A stretch of DNA of 64,000 nt, from assembly GCF_900129395.1 (NCBI RefSeq), contig NZ_FQVP01000003.1, positions 558,001 to 622,000 on the forward strand, read 5' to 3'. Source of the DNA: Pseudosulfitobacter pseudonitzschiae. GTDB lineage: Bacteria; Pseudomonadota; Alphaproteobacteria; Rhodobacterales; Rhodobacteraceae. This document shows positions 43,762-51,948 of the stretch, one piece after another. The position numbers and the translations under genes were made by a program. Under the pieces are notes generated by a model. The model was not told the origin of the DNA. It was given only the letters and a program-made list of their open reading frames with translations, and did no database searches. Each line of letters starts with the position of its first letter. The stretch's first letter is position 1.

Positions 43762-44532
43762 CTAAACTTGCAACACGGACGACACCAGCAACTGCGTATA
43801 GGCATGTTGCGGATCGTCCAGAACCTGGTCGGTCAGCCCGGTCTCGACCACATGGCCGTCTTTCATCACCATAAGCCGGTCCGCCAGCAGCCGCACCACA
43901 GCCAGATCATGGGTCACGATAATCGCGCTCAACCCCATCTCGCGGACCAGCCCGCGCAAAAGATCCAGCAGCCGCGCCTGCACGCTCACGTCCAGCCCGC
44001 CGGTGGGTTCGTCCATGAACACCAGCCGTGGCCCGGTGACCAGATTGCGCGCAATCTGCAACCGTTGTTGCATGCCCCCCGAAAAGGCGGTGGGGCGGTC
44101 GTCGATGCGGTCGGCGTTGATCTCGACACGACCCAGCCAGTCGGTCGCGGTGTCGCGGATGCTGCCATAATGGCGCGCGCCCACGGCCATCAGCCGCTCG
44201 CCCACGTTGCCGCCCGCGCTGACATTCATGCGCAGCCCGTCGCGGGCGTGCTGGTGCACGAACGCCCAGTCGGTGCGCCCCAGCATCCGCCGTTCCGGTT
44301 CGCGCATGGTCACGGTGTCGCGCAAGCCATCGGTCTTGGTGTCAAAGCGCACGGCACCTGCGTCGGGCGTCAGATGCCCCGCCAGACAGTTCAGCAAGGT
44401 CGACTTGCCCGACCCGCTTTCACCGACAATCCCCATGACCTCTCCGGGGTACAGATCGAACGACACGTCCGTACATCCCACCCGCGCGCCATAGAATTTG
44501 GCCACGCCTTCTACCTGCAAAAGCGGTGTCAT
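43762..44532 (-). CDS. phnK: PhnK, ABC-type ATPase of the C-P lyase complex
   Basis: 256 aa from ATG 44532, which overlaps the phnJ stop (ATGA). Walker A GESGSGKST, signature FSGGMQQRLQIARN, Walker B LVFMDEPTGGLD. In the known complex a PhnK dimer docks on PhnJ. An in-frame extension to 44616 would lie inside phnJ and is discarded. Confidence 0.94.
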   Translation of the reverse strand: MTPLLQVEGVAKFYGARVGCTDVSFDLYPGEVMGIVGESGSGKSTLLNCLAGHLTPDAGAVRFDTKTDGLRDTVTMREPERRMLGRTDWAFVHQHARDGLRMNVSAGGNVGERLMAVGARHYGSIRDTATDWLGRVEINADRIDDRPTAFSGGMQQRLQIARNLVTGPRLVFMDEPTGGLDVSVQARLLDLLRGLVREMGLSAIIVTHDLAVVRLLADRLMVMKDGHVVETGLTDQVLDDPQHAYTQLLVSSVLQV

Positions 44533-45398
44533 GCCGCGTCCTCCTTGATCGGGACGCCTTGCGCGCCCACATGCCCCGCCGCGCGGCGGCCCTGGCAATA
44601 ATCGGTGTCCGAACACATGAACAGACGCCCGCCGTCGTCATCGACAATCAACTCGTCCAGATAGCTTTCGGTGGCGCCGCACAGATCGCAGGCATGGTCG
44701 GCCTTGCTGGCCTCGAAGGGGAAATCCTCGAAATCCAGACTGACGACTTTGCTATAGGGCGGCACCGCGTAAATCCGCTGCTCGCGGCCCGCGCCGAACA
44801 GTTGGATCGCGGCCATTTCCAGTTTGGGGTTGTCGAATTTCGGAATGGGCGAGGGGTCCATCACATAGCGCCCCTCGACCTTCACCGGATAGGCATAGGC
44901 CGTGGCAATCGCGCCGTGCTGGCTGATGTCCTCGTACAGCTTCACATGCATCAGGCCGTATTCTTCCAGGCTGTGCATCTTTCGGGTCTCCACCTCGGAC
45001 GGCTCCAGAAAGCGCAGCGGCTCGGGGATCGGTACCTGATAGACCAAGATCTGGTCTTCGCGCAGGGTCTCCTCGGGGATGCGGTGGCGGGTCTGGATCA
45101 CGCTGGCCTCGGCCGTCGCTTCGGTCACGGCCACGCCTGCTGTCTTCTCGAAAAACCGGCGGATCGAAACGGCGTTGGTGGTGTCATCGGCCCCCTGGTC
45201 GATCACCTTGAACGTGTCCTCGGGCGTCAGGACGGCGGCAGATACCTGCACCCCGCCCGTGCCCCAGCCATAGGGCATCGGCATTTCGCGGCTGGCAAAG
45301 GGGACCTGATAGCCCGGTATCGCCAGCCCCTTGAGGATCGCACGGCGGATCATCCGCTTGGTCTGTTCGTCCAGATAGGCAAAGTTATAGTCAGTCAT
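44529..45398 (-). CDS. phnJ: PhnJ, carbon-phosphorus lyase (radical SAM)
   Basis: Catalytic subunit that breaks the C-P bond of ribose alkylphosphonate 5-phosphate. 289 aa. Four cysteines (C237, C240, C262, C268) have the exact family spacing of 3, 22 and 6 residues for the iron-sulfur cluster. The glycyl-radical region is IPGYQVPFASREMPMPYGW. It is separated from phnI by 183 bp of hairpin-rich sequence, unusual in an otherwise tight operon. Confidence 0.96.
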   Translation of the reverse strand: MTDYNFAYLDEQTKRMIRRAILKGLAIPGYQVPFASREMPMPYGWGTGGVQVSAAVLTPEDTFKVIDQGADDTTNAVSIRRFFEKTAGVAVTEATAEASVIQTRHRIPEETLREDQILVYQVPIPEPLRFLEPSEVETRKMHSLEEYGLMHVKLYEDISQHGAIATAYAYPVKVEGRYVMDPSPIPKFDNPKLEMAAIQLFGAGREQRIYAVPPYSKVVSLDFEDFPFEASKADHACDLCGATESYLDELIVDDDGGRLFMCSDTDYCQGRRAAGHVGAQGVPIKEDAA

Positions 45399-45486
45399 GA
45401 GAGTTTCTTTCCCAGGAAAGGGTGAAATTCGCTTGGCCCGACGGACTTGCCACTAAGGGCAGCTTCCGGCCGCGGGTGGGGGTTAA

Positions 45487-45561
45487 GCCCCCGCCGTCAA
45501 ACCTCAGGTTTGCCTTTGGCAAAACGGGGGCGGCCGGGGGCTGTCCGGCGTTCCGCCGGAC
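45487..45561. repeat. Mosaic of small palindromes between phnI and phnJ
   Basis: Within 75 bp: outer arms GCCCCCG/CGGGGGC (45487-45493, 45525-45531), AAACCT-C-AGGTTT (45499-45511), GCC-TTT-GGC (45512-45520), and an 8-bp hairpin GTCCGGCG-TTC-CGCCGGAC (45543-45561). A similar TTC-looped hairpin GGCGGT-TTC-ACCGCC lies inside the 3' end of phnI (45636-45650). This looks like a REP-type palindromic element. No T-run. Confidence 0.5.
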
Positions 45562-45581
45562 GCAAGATTGAGAGGTAATGC

Positions 45582-46754
45582 TCATTCCGCAGCCTCCTTC
45601 ATCTTGCCGGGAAAACTTCCGCCCGTTGCCCGGCAGGCGGTTTCACCGCCGAGAGGGGAGGCATCTAAGGTATCAGTTTGCGGGGCGGTGTTCGCCTGCG
45701 CCTCACGCCGCAGCTTGCGGATCAACTCCAGTTCCGATTGGAAATCGACGTAATGGGGCAGCTTGATGTGCTCCAGGAACCCCGTCGCCTGAATATTATC
45801 CGCATGGTACAGCACGAATTCCTCGTCCTGCGCCGGCGCGCCAAGGTTGTCCTCGCCCAGCTCTTTCCAGCGCAGCGCGCGGTCCACCAGCGCCATCGAA
45901 ATCGCCTTGCGTTCCGACATGCCAAACACCAGCCCATAGCCGCGGGTGAACTGCGGCGGTTGGGTCTTTGATCCTTGGAACTGGTTGACCGTTTCGCATT
46001 CGGTCACTTCGATCTCGCCGATTTCGATTGCGAACCCCAGTTCGGGAATGTCCATCTCCACCGGCACCACCCCGATGCGCAATTCCGCCACAAAGGCGTG
46101 GTTGCGCGCGTATCCGCGCTGGGTGGAGTAAGCCATGCCAAGGATGAACCCTTCATCGCCACGGGTCAGCGATTGCAGCCGCAGATCGCGCGTGGCGGGC
46201 AGTTCCAGCGGTGTGCGGGTCAGGTCCGGCGGCGTGGTGTCGCTGTCTTCTTCCGTCTGGATCAGTCCCTCGCGGTCGAGAAAGCTCATGATATGCGGTG
46301 TCTGCGCATCGCGCGCCTCGGCCTCTTCGGCGGCGGGCACGTCCCCTTCGGCGACCAGTTTGAAATCCAGCAGCCGGTGCGTGTAGTCGAATGTCGGCCC
46401 CAGCATCTGCCCACCCGGCGCGTCCTTGAACGTGGCTGAGACACGGCGGTCACAGGCCATGGCTTCGGTGTCGATTGGGACCGACCCGCCAAAGCGCGGC
46501 AGGGTGGTGCGATAGGCGCGGATCAGGAAAATCGCCTCGATCAGATCACCGCGCGATTGCTTGATCGCCAGCGCGGCCAGGTCGGGATCATAAAGCGACC
46601 CTTCGGCCATGACGCGGTTGACGGCCAGCTTGAGCTGTTCGCGGATTTGCGGCACCGACAATTCCTCGACCGACGCATCGCCGCGCCGCTCTTCGGCCAG
46701 CCATGCGTGGGCCGCGTCAATCGCCCGCTCTCCGCCTTTGACGGCTACATACAT
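45582..46754 (-). CDS. phnI: PhnI, C-P lyase complex nucleosidase subunit
   Basis: Displaces adenine from ATP with the phosphonate, with PhnG and PhnH. 390 aa from ATG 46754, which shares a base with the phnH stop. Core segments are GGERAIDAAHAWL, EAMACDRRVSATFKDAPGG and FGMSERKAISMALVDRAL. It is longer than the roughly 355 residues of the Escherichia coli protein. The last 35 residues, including ASPLGGETACRATGGSFPG, are encoded by hairpin-containing DNA that continues into the intergenic palindrome mosaic, so the tail may derive from a repeat element. Confidence 0.94.
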   Translation of the reverse strand: MYVAVKGGERAIDAAHAWLAEERRGDASVEELSVPQIREQLKLAVNRVMAEGSLYDPDLAALAIKQSRGDLIEAIFLIRAYRTTLPRFGGSVPIDTEAMACDRRVSATFKDAPGGQMLGPTFDYTHRLLDFKLVAEGDVPAAEEAEARDAQTPHIMSFLDREGLIQTEEDSDTTPPDLTRTPLELPATRDLRLQSLTRGDEGFILGMAYSTQRGYARNHAFVAELRIGVVPVEMDIPELGFAIEIGEIEVTECETVNQFQGSKTQPPQFTRGYGLVFGMSERKAISMALVDRALRWKELGEDNLGAPAQDEEFVLYHADNIQATGFLEHIKLPHYVDFQSELELIRKLRREAQANTAPQTDTLDASPLGGETACRATGGSFPGKMKEAAE

Positions 46755-47314
46755 TACGACACCTTTGTGGTTCGGGGCAGGGCGGCCACTTGGTCGCCTG
46801 CGGTCAGAATGTGGTCCAGACCCAGCGGAAACAGTTTCGCATTGGCCTGAAAGGCGGCGGTTTCGGGCAGTGACAGCGTGGCGCTGTCCTTGATCCCCGG
46901 CCCGCGCAGGGTGGCGTCGGTGTTGGTGATTGCCTCGCATTCGACGATCAGCGTGGTGGACCGGTCGGGATACTCTGCCGTGCCGATGGGAAAGGGCAGG
47001 CCGGTCAGTTCGTCCCAGGTGCCGACGGCAAAGGCTGCGTCCCCGGCCCCGCAAAACGGCGCGCCGGTGTGGAATGTGATCCAGTCGCGCACGGCCTTTT
47101 TGTCGCGGGAGGGCGCCAGAAACACCGGCGTTTCCGGATCGCACAGCGTCAGCAAAACGATCCCCGCCGCTTGGGACAGCGGTGCGGGCGGCGTGCCGCC
47201 GGTCACGGTTTCGATCCGCCCCGGTTCGGCCATCACCTGCATGATGTGGCGAAACGCGTGGGCGGCGTCGATGGGGGCATTGGCAAAACCGCCAGAGAGT
47301 GCGTCAGCCTGCAT
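46754..47314 (-). CDS. phnH: PhnH, C-P lyase complex subunit
   Basis: 186 aa matching PhnH: FRHIMQVMAEPGRIETV near the N terminus and TLCDPETPVFL, ending with GLDHILTAGDQVAALPRTTKV. Structural and catalytic helper of the PhnGHIJ core. Shares single-base overlaps with both neighbours, giving tight coupling. Confidence 0.94.
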   Translation of the reverse strand: MQADALSGGFANAPIDAAHAFRHIMQVMAEPGRIETVTGGTPPAPLSQAAGIVLLTLCDPETPVFLAPSRDKKAVRDWITFHTGAPFCGAGDAAFAVGTWDELTGLPFPIGTAEYPDRSTTLIVECEAITNTDATLRGPGIKDSATLSLPETAAFQANAKLFPLGLDHILTAGDQVAALPRTTKVS

Positions 47315-47769
47315 CAGTCTTCTCCTCGGACCATGGTGAAAAACTCGACCTTGGTGGCCGCCGCCTTGGCGCTGCGGGTGGCGCGGGTCTGGGCCATCTT
47401 GTCTTGCAGCGGGTCCAGCACAGCGGCGCGGATCGCATCGGCCTGCGCGGTCTGCATCAGCGCATCAATCAGCGCCGCCTGCGTCGCCTTGAGCTTGTCG
47501 CGGCCCTGCACATAGCCGTGCCCGTCCTCGCCCGATGCCAGCCGCACCGATGCGCGGGTGACGGTGACTTCGCCAAGGTTAAAGGCACTGCCCACGGCAC
47601 CGGCACGGCCCCGCACCATGACGCTGCCCACCTCGGGCGCGCGCAGCACGGTGTGGTCGGGGGCCAGTGCCGCACCTGCCCACAGCGCGTTGAGGTCAGC
47701 CGCCCGGCAGCGAGCCAAGAGGCCCAGCCATGCCTTGCGGGCGGCGTTTGGGTCGGTTTTTTCATTCAT
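47314..47769 (-). CDS. phnG: PhnG, C-P lyase complex subunit
   Basis: 151 aa with RKAWLGLLARC, EVGSVMVRGRAGAVGSAFN, GEVTVTRASVRL and GHGYVQGRDK, all typical of PhnG. First gene of the phnGHIJKLNM unit. A palindromic operator-like sequence lies just upstream. Confidence 0.94.
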   Translation of the reverse strand: MNEKTDPNAARKAWLGLLARCRAADLNALWAGAALAPDHTVLRAPEVGSVMVRGRAGAVGSAFNLGEVTVTRASVRLASGEDGHGYVQGRDKLKATQAALIDALMQTAQADAIRAAVLDPLQDKMAQTRATRSAKAAATKVEFFTMVRGED

Positions 47770-47783
47770 GTAGACACCTTGCC

Positions 47784-47817
47784 GATTTGTCTAGGTTCCT
47801 ATACAACTAGACAAATC
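47784..47817. promoter_or_regulatory. Palindromic operator between phnF and phnG
   Basis: GATTTGTCTAG (47784-47794) is perfectly mirrored by CTAGACAAATC (47807-47817) around a 12-bp spacer. Each arm carries a GTCTAG/CTAGAC core like the GT-N-TA-N-AC sites of HutC-type GntR regulators. It starts 15 bp before phnG and ends 59 bp before phnF, so PhnF can repress both directions from here. Confidence 0.7.
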
Positions 47818-47875
47818 TATCGCTGATTCTGCCCTGCACCGCAATCCCCCCTTCTGTGAAGTTTTGGTGACACCC

Positions 47876-48586
47876 ATGGCCCGCACCCCGATCTGGAAAT
47901 CCATCGCCACCCACCTGCGCGACGAAATTGCCGCCGGGCAGTTCGCCCAAGGGGACAAGCTGCCGACCGAGGCGGCCCTGGCCGCGCGCTTTGGCGTGAA
48001 CCGCCACACGGTGCGTCACGCGTTGGGCGCGCTGGCCGAGGAGGGGGTGGTCTATGCAAGGCGTGGCGCGGGGGTGTTCGTGACGCAGGTGCCGACGGAT
48101 TACCCCATCGGCAAACGGGTGCGCTTTCACCAGAACCTGACGCTGGCCGGGCGGGTGCCCGCCAAGGAAATCCTGTCGCTGGAAACCCGCACGGTCACGG
48201 CGGCAGAGGCCAGGGCGCTGAAGCTGCAGGCGGGGGCGATGGTGCATGACTACCAGGGGCTGTCGCTGGCCGACGGGCAACCCGTGGGGCTGGTGCGCAG
48301 CGCCTTTCCGGCAGCCCGCTTTCCCGATCTGCCCGCAGACCTGCACGAACTGCGGTCCATCACGGCGGCCCTGCTGCGCGGCGGCGTGGCGGATTACACC
48401 CGCGCATCGACGCGGCTAAAGGCGAAACTGGCCACGGCGACCCAGGCCCTGCACTTGCGCATCGCCGAGGGCGCACCGGTCCTGCACGCGATCAGCATCA
48501 ACGTGGACGTCGAGGGCGTGCCGGTGGAGTTCGGGAACACATGGTTCGCGGGGGACCGGATTACGCTGACGCTGGAGGGGGAGTAG
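47876..48586 (+). CDS. phnF: PhnF, GntR/HutC-family regulator of the phn operon
   Basis: 236 aa from ATG 47876; a TTG 12 bases upstream is less likely. The winged helix is at residues 1-70 (PIWKSIATHLRDEIAAGQF, LPTEAALAARFGVNRHTVRHAL) and the C-terminal domain is a UTRA effector domain. Divergent from phnG, as usual for PhnF repressors. Ligand unknown. Confidence 0.92.
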   Translation: MARTPIWKSIATHLRDEIAAGQFAQGDKLPTEAALAARFGVNRHTVRHALGALAEEGVVYARRGAGVFVTQVPTDYPIGKRVRFHQNLTLAGRVPAKEILSLETRTVTAAEARALKLQAGAMVHDYQGLSLADGQPVGLVRSAFPAARFPDLPADLHELRSITAALLRGGVADYTRASTRLKAKLATATQALHLRIAEGAPVLHAISINVDVEGVPVEFGNTWFAGDRITLTLEGE

Positions 48587-48963
48587 GGGGGCGTTGGGCG
48601 TTTGGGCGGAATGCGGGCGTTTGGCGCGTCTTGGACTATTGGCACGATGGGCAGATAGCGCCATTTGCAAAGTTGGCTACTTGACGCGACCCGCCGAGGT
48701 GTTCTGTGGCACAGTCGCCCGCGATCTCTCCCTTTCGTTGCAACTCCGAGGTTTTGGAGCCGGTGAATTCAAACAGAGCGGGGATTTCCAAACCCTTGCC
48801 ACGTGGCGTAGCAAGGGTCGGCTAAGCGGATGGCGTGCTTCATATTGACAGCTGCGCGGCCGTCAGACCACGGCTCGGTCTCCCAGCCATAAATGTTCAA
48901 TCCCGGTTGCGTGTCGGTCCGCCCCGGATAGAAGTCTGCAAGCCAAAGTTGTGCATTCGCACA
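48587..48963. other. 377-bp unassigned gap
   Basis: No credible gene. The only clear structure is a hairpin at 48792-48818. An open frame over the first 260 bases has no ribosome site or domain. The region lies between phnF and a small secreted-protein gene, where the phn locus is interrupted, and could be the scar of a rearrangement. Confidence 0.45.
48792..48818. repeat. Hairpin with nested palindrome GCCACGTGGC
   Basis: ACCCTTGC (48792-48799) pairs with GCAAGGGT (48811-48818), and the perfect palindrome GCCACGTGGC (48798-48807) overlaps its left arm and loop. The two alternative pairings share bases. No T-run. Possibly a recombination or protein-binding site; function unknown. Confidence 0.35.
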
Positions 48964-49314
48964 TTAGTTCAGGATGCGCGCGACCGCTCCAATCAAGTCC
49001 AGCACCTCGCGCGTATCGCGATCTACGCGATAGACATAATCACCCACCCGATAGTAGGTCTGGCCGCGATCAAGCCCGTACCGCCCTGGATCGCGGATGA
49101 TTATGTAATCTCCATTGATCACGTCTCCACGGTTGTACTTGCGGGCTTGGCCAGGCGGCACGCACGGCGGGTTCTTTTTAGCCAGACCGGGAGGGCAATT
49201 GATTGTTTTGTACGCACCGCCCGAGTGCTCTTTTCCGGTTTTGTGGCTGCCTGCTTCGGCAGCCACCCCGACGGAGGCCACCGCGACCGCGAAAAGAACC
49301 AATAACCGTCTCAT
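48964..49314 (-). CDS. Small secreted protein of unknown function (PPGLAKK-type)
   Basis: 116 aa: signal peptide to about residue 21 (VGVAAEA), a low-complexity basic segment, then CPPGLAKKNPPCVPPGQARK and a C-terminal beta-type domain ending YYRVGDYVYRVDRDTREVL. I recall similar periplasmic proteins in many Rhodobacterales, some mislabelled as an excinuclease subunit. Two cysteines flank the proline-rich motif. Role unknown. Confidence 0.75.
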   Translation of the reverse strand: MRRLLVLFAVAVASVGVAAEAGSHKTGKEHSGGAYKTINCPPGLAKKNPPCVPPGQARKYNRGDVINGDYIIIRDPGRYGLDRGQTYYRVGDYVYRVDRDTREVLDLIGAVARILN

Positions 49315-49584
49315 GATGTAACTCCGTTTCGTTCTGCTGTGACACTAGGATAACCATTGCTACTGCAAAGTGTTGCCATCCAAGCGGAGCCTCAGCGAAA
49401 AGGTGCCTAAGTGCGTATCGCCGCCTTGGCCCATCGTCGATCAGGGCTCACAACCCACTTGCGATGTTACGGAAGCATGGTTGGACGGCTACCGCGCCCA
49501 AGCTTGCTTTGAAGGGGCTGGGCTCCAACAACAGGACCGCGCAGGTCAGGATCTACCGCCGCGCGAGCTGTCAAACCGGCGCTT

Positions 49585-50514
49585 TCATTTGATTTCGCTG
49601 GCCCAAGGTGGATTTGCTCCGGCGCGCGATACTGTCATTGCTGCAACTTTCGCACCAAATGCGATCGCGTGTTGAAGGGTTTCCGCCGACACGTCCGAGA
49701 CACCCGATGTGGTCAGATGTCCGTTTTCATGAAGATATGCGAGAACGCCCGCGTTGAACGTATCCCCGGCACCGACCGTGTCCACAACCTTGGCCCGGAT
49801 GGCGGGCACATGGATTTCAGCGCCCGTTCTCAGATAGCCGGTTGCGCCGTCCGCGCCACGCGTCAGGATCACTGCGACAGGTCCTTTTTGCAGCAATGAG
49901 CGGGCTTTATCCGCCAGTGACGAAGGCTCTGGTGCAAGCCAGTGAAGGTCTTCGTCGGACACCTTGATGATATCGGCAAAGGTCATGGCCTCTTCGAGGC
50001 GCGACCGGAACGCGGGAACATTGTCGATAAACCCCGGGCGGATATTCGGGTCGATCATGACGGGACGGTGCGGCCCCTCGTGTCTCAGCAGCGCCGCATA
50101 AGCATCGGCGCCCGGTTCACACGCGAGGCTGATCCCGCCAAGGTAGAGCGCGCATATGTCGGCGTTCAGGCTTGGCATGTCCCGGGGTGTCAGCATCCGC
50201 CCCGCAGAGCGTTCGTCGAAGAAGGTGTAAGTCGCGTGACCGCCGTCGAGCTGCACAAAGGCAAGCGTCGTCGGACGGCTGGAGGTGATGATCCGGGAGG
50301 TGTCGACCTGGCTGGCTTCAAGCTCTGCGGCAAGCTGCTGGCCGAACAGGTCCGTCGACAGACCGGTCAGCATCCCGGTCGGCGCGCCGAGCCGCCCCAG
50401 CGCGATGGCGGTGTTGAATATGGCCCCGCCGACGTGCGGCACAAACCCCTGCGCGCCCGTAAGGGTCGGAGCGGGGATCATATCGATCAAAGCTTCACCA
50501 CAGCATAAAATCAT
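49585..50514 (-). CDS. PfkB-family carbohydrate kinase (probable fructokinase)
   Basis: 309 aa ribokinase fold: N-terminal CCGEALIDMIP, the sugar-binding GGAIFNTAIALGRLG, and the C-terminal signature VVDTVGAGDTFNAGVL with the catalytic Asp. It would phosphorylate the sugar imported by the adjacent ABC transporter; fructose is the best guess from the frc-like operon. Last gene of the frcB-C-A-K-kinase unit, 4 bp after frcK. Confidence 0.88.
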   Translation of the reverse strand: MILCCGEALIDMIPAPTLTGAQGFVPHVGGAIFNTAIALGRLGAPTGMLTGLSTDLFGQQLAAELEASQVDTSRIITSSRPTTLAFVQLDGGHATYTFFDERSAGRMLTPRDMPSLNADICALYLGGISLACEPGADAYAALLRHEGPHRPVMIDPNIRPGFIDNVPAFRSRLEEAMTFADIIKVSDEDLHWLAPEPSSLADKARSLLQKGPVAVILTRGADGATGYLRTGAEIHVPAIRAKVVDTVGAGDTFNAGVLAYLHENGHLTTSGVSDVSAETLQHAIAFGAKVAAMTVSRAGANPPWASEIK

Positions 50515-50518
50515 CGGA

Positions 50519-51172
50519 TCATTCGACCTTGTGAGTGGGTGTTGGCGGGGAGGGTGGTGCGTCGGTGACCTGATCCGCGGTCACCACGACATCGCAGTGC
50601 AGGCTGTTCTCAAGCACGAATGTCGCGTTTGGCAAATCGTTGCCATCCGCTTTCCCTGCCGCTTCCGCCTGAGTGTAGCCATGATCCGTCCAGCGTTGCA
50701 GCAGGCGTTGTCGCAACACCGCAAGCGGGACATCGATCTTGACGGAGAGGTCCCACAGGGGCGCAAGCTTTTGCCAGGGCGCGATATCCAGCATCAGATA
50801 GTTGCCTTCCACGAGGATCGTTTCGGTCTCCGGCCGCACCGCACCTGCACCGGCAATGGATTGGTCACGGGATCGGTCAAAGTGGGGAAAGACGACACCG
50901 TCCTCTGTCCTGAGCCGTCTGACCAGGTGAACGAACCCCGCCGCATCAAAGGTTTCTGGCGCGCCCTTGCGGTGCAATATCCCGCGCTCGGAAAGGATGG
51001 AATTGTCGAGATGAAAGCCGTCCATCGGGACGACCTGGATGGACGGGTCCATTTGGGCGAGGGCTTCTGCCAGTGTCGATTTTCCGCTTGCCGGCGCGCC
51101 GACCAGGGCGACCAACCGCCGCTTTCCGGTGAAAGGTGTCGCCTTGATCCTCTTGAACAGATCTGTGAGCAC
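50519..51172 (-). CDS. frcK: P-loop kinase-like protein (FrcK type)
   Basis: 217 aa, GTG start. Walker A GAPASGKSTLAEAL. The layout is of pantothenate kinase/uridine kinase relatives: VVPMDGFHLDNSIL, FPHFDRSRDQSIAGA and ILVEGNYLML. A similar protein, FrcK, ends the fructose uptake operon frcBCAK of Sinorhizobium. Its reaction is not established. Positioned directly after the ATPase gene. Confidence 0.8.
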   Translation of the reverse strand: MLTDLFKRIKATPFTGKRRLVALVGAPASGKSTLAEALAQMDPSIQVVPMDGFHLDNSILSERGILHRKGAPETFDAAGFVHLVRRLRTEDGVVFPHFDRSRDQSIAGAGAVRPETETILVEGNYLMLDIAPWQKLAPLWDLSVKIDVPLAVLRQRLLQRWTDHGYTQAEAAGKADGNDLPNATFVLENSLHCDVVVTADQVTDAPPSPPTPTHKVE

Positions 51173-51183
51173 GGGACCGCTGC

Positions 51184-51948
51184 CTATGCGGCTTCGGGCA
51201 CGGCGGCACCTGTCATATAGGCCACTGCGTCAGACATCGAATGCTCTTTGGGATCGATCAGGCACAACCGCTTGCCAAGGCGGTGAACGTGAATGCGATC
51301 GGCGACCTCGAACACGTGGGGCATGTTATGGCTAATCAGGATGATCGGAATACCGCGGCTTTTGACCTCGAGGATAAGCTCAAGGACCTTACGGCTTTCC
51401 TTCACCCCCAGGGCGGCTGTCGGTTCATCCAGGATGATGACCTTGGAGCCGAATGCCGCCGCGCGGGCCACGGCGACGCCTTGGCGCTGACCGCCTGACA
51501 GGGTTTCCACCGCCTGGTTGATATTCTGGATCGTCATCAATCCAAGCTCTGACAGCTTTTCGCGGGCAACTTCTTCCATGCGCTTGCGGTCAAGCTGTCG
51601 CAGGACCGAGCCGCGAAACCCCGGTTTGCGCAATTCCCGCCCCATGAACATGTTGTCGGCAATCGACAGGGCAGGTGACATGGCAAGGGTCTGGTAGACT
51701 GTTTCGATACCAGCATTGCGCGCATCGATCGGAGAGCGGAAATGAATCTCTTTGCCCTCAAGCGTGACAGTGCCCGCATCCGGAACAACGGCGCCCGAGA
51801 TCGCTTTGATCAACGAGCTTTTGCCCGCACCGTTGTCGCCGATGATCGCAAGGATCTCACCTGGCATCAAATCGAAATCGCAGTGATCAAGGGCCGTAAC
51901 CTTGCCGTAGCGTTTGACCAGTCCGCGGGCTTTCAACATCGGTTCCAT
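51184..51948 (-). CDS. frcA: Sugar ABC transporter ATP-binding protein (FrcA)
   Basis: 254 aa with a single nucleotide-binding domain: Walker A GDNGAGKSS, signature LSGGQRQGVAVARA, Walker B VIILDEPTAALG. Single-domain ATPases of this CUT2 branch are typical of FrcA, unlike the doubled RbsA type. The ATG shares a base with the frcC stop; MLKARG three codons later is a possible alternative start. Confidence 0.9.
   Translation of the reverse strand: MEPMLKARGLVKRYGKVTALDHCDFDLMPGEILAIIGDNGAGKSSLIKAISGAVVPDAGTVTLEGKEIHFRSPIDARNAGIETVYQTLAMSPALSIADNMFMGRELRKPGFRGSVLRQLDRKRMEEVAREKLSELGLMTIQNINQAVETLSGGQRQGVAVARAAAFGSKVIILDEPTAALGVKESRKVLELILEVKSRGIPIILISHNMPHVFEVADRIHVHRLGKRLCLIDPKEHSMSDAVAYMTGAAVPEAA

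Noticed and set aside
43102-44601. 499-codon frame antisense to phnL and phnK
   Set aside because: Both ATPase genes have intact Walker and signature motifs on the other strand.
48594-48848. 84-codon frame after phnF
   Set aside because: No ribosome site, no signal or domain, composition like noncoding DNA, and it spans the hairpin at 48792-48818.
48880-48960. Possible tRNA-like stretch (GTTCAATCCC) considered as a tRNA fragment or attachment site
   Set aside because: No acceptor or anticodon stem can be paired around it.
49370-49675. 101-codon frame between the small secreted protein and the sugar kinase
   Set aside because: It runs into the 3' end of the kinase gene on the other strand and shows no recognisable feature. 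The 270-bp gap holds nothing I can support.
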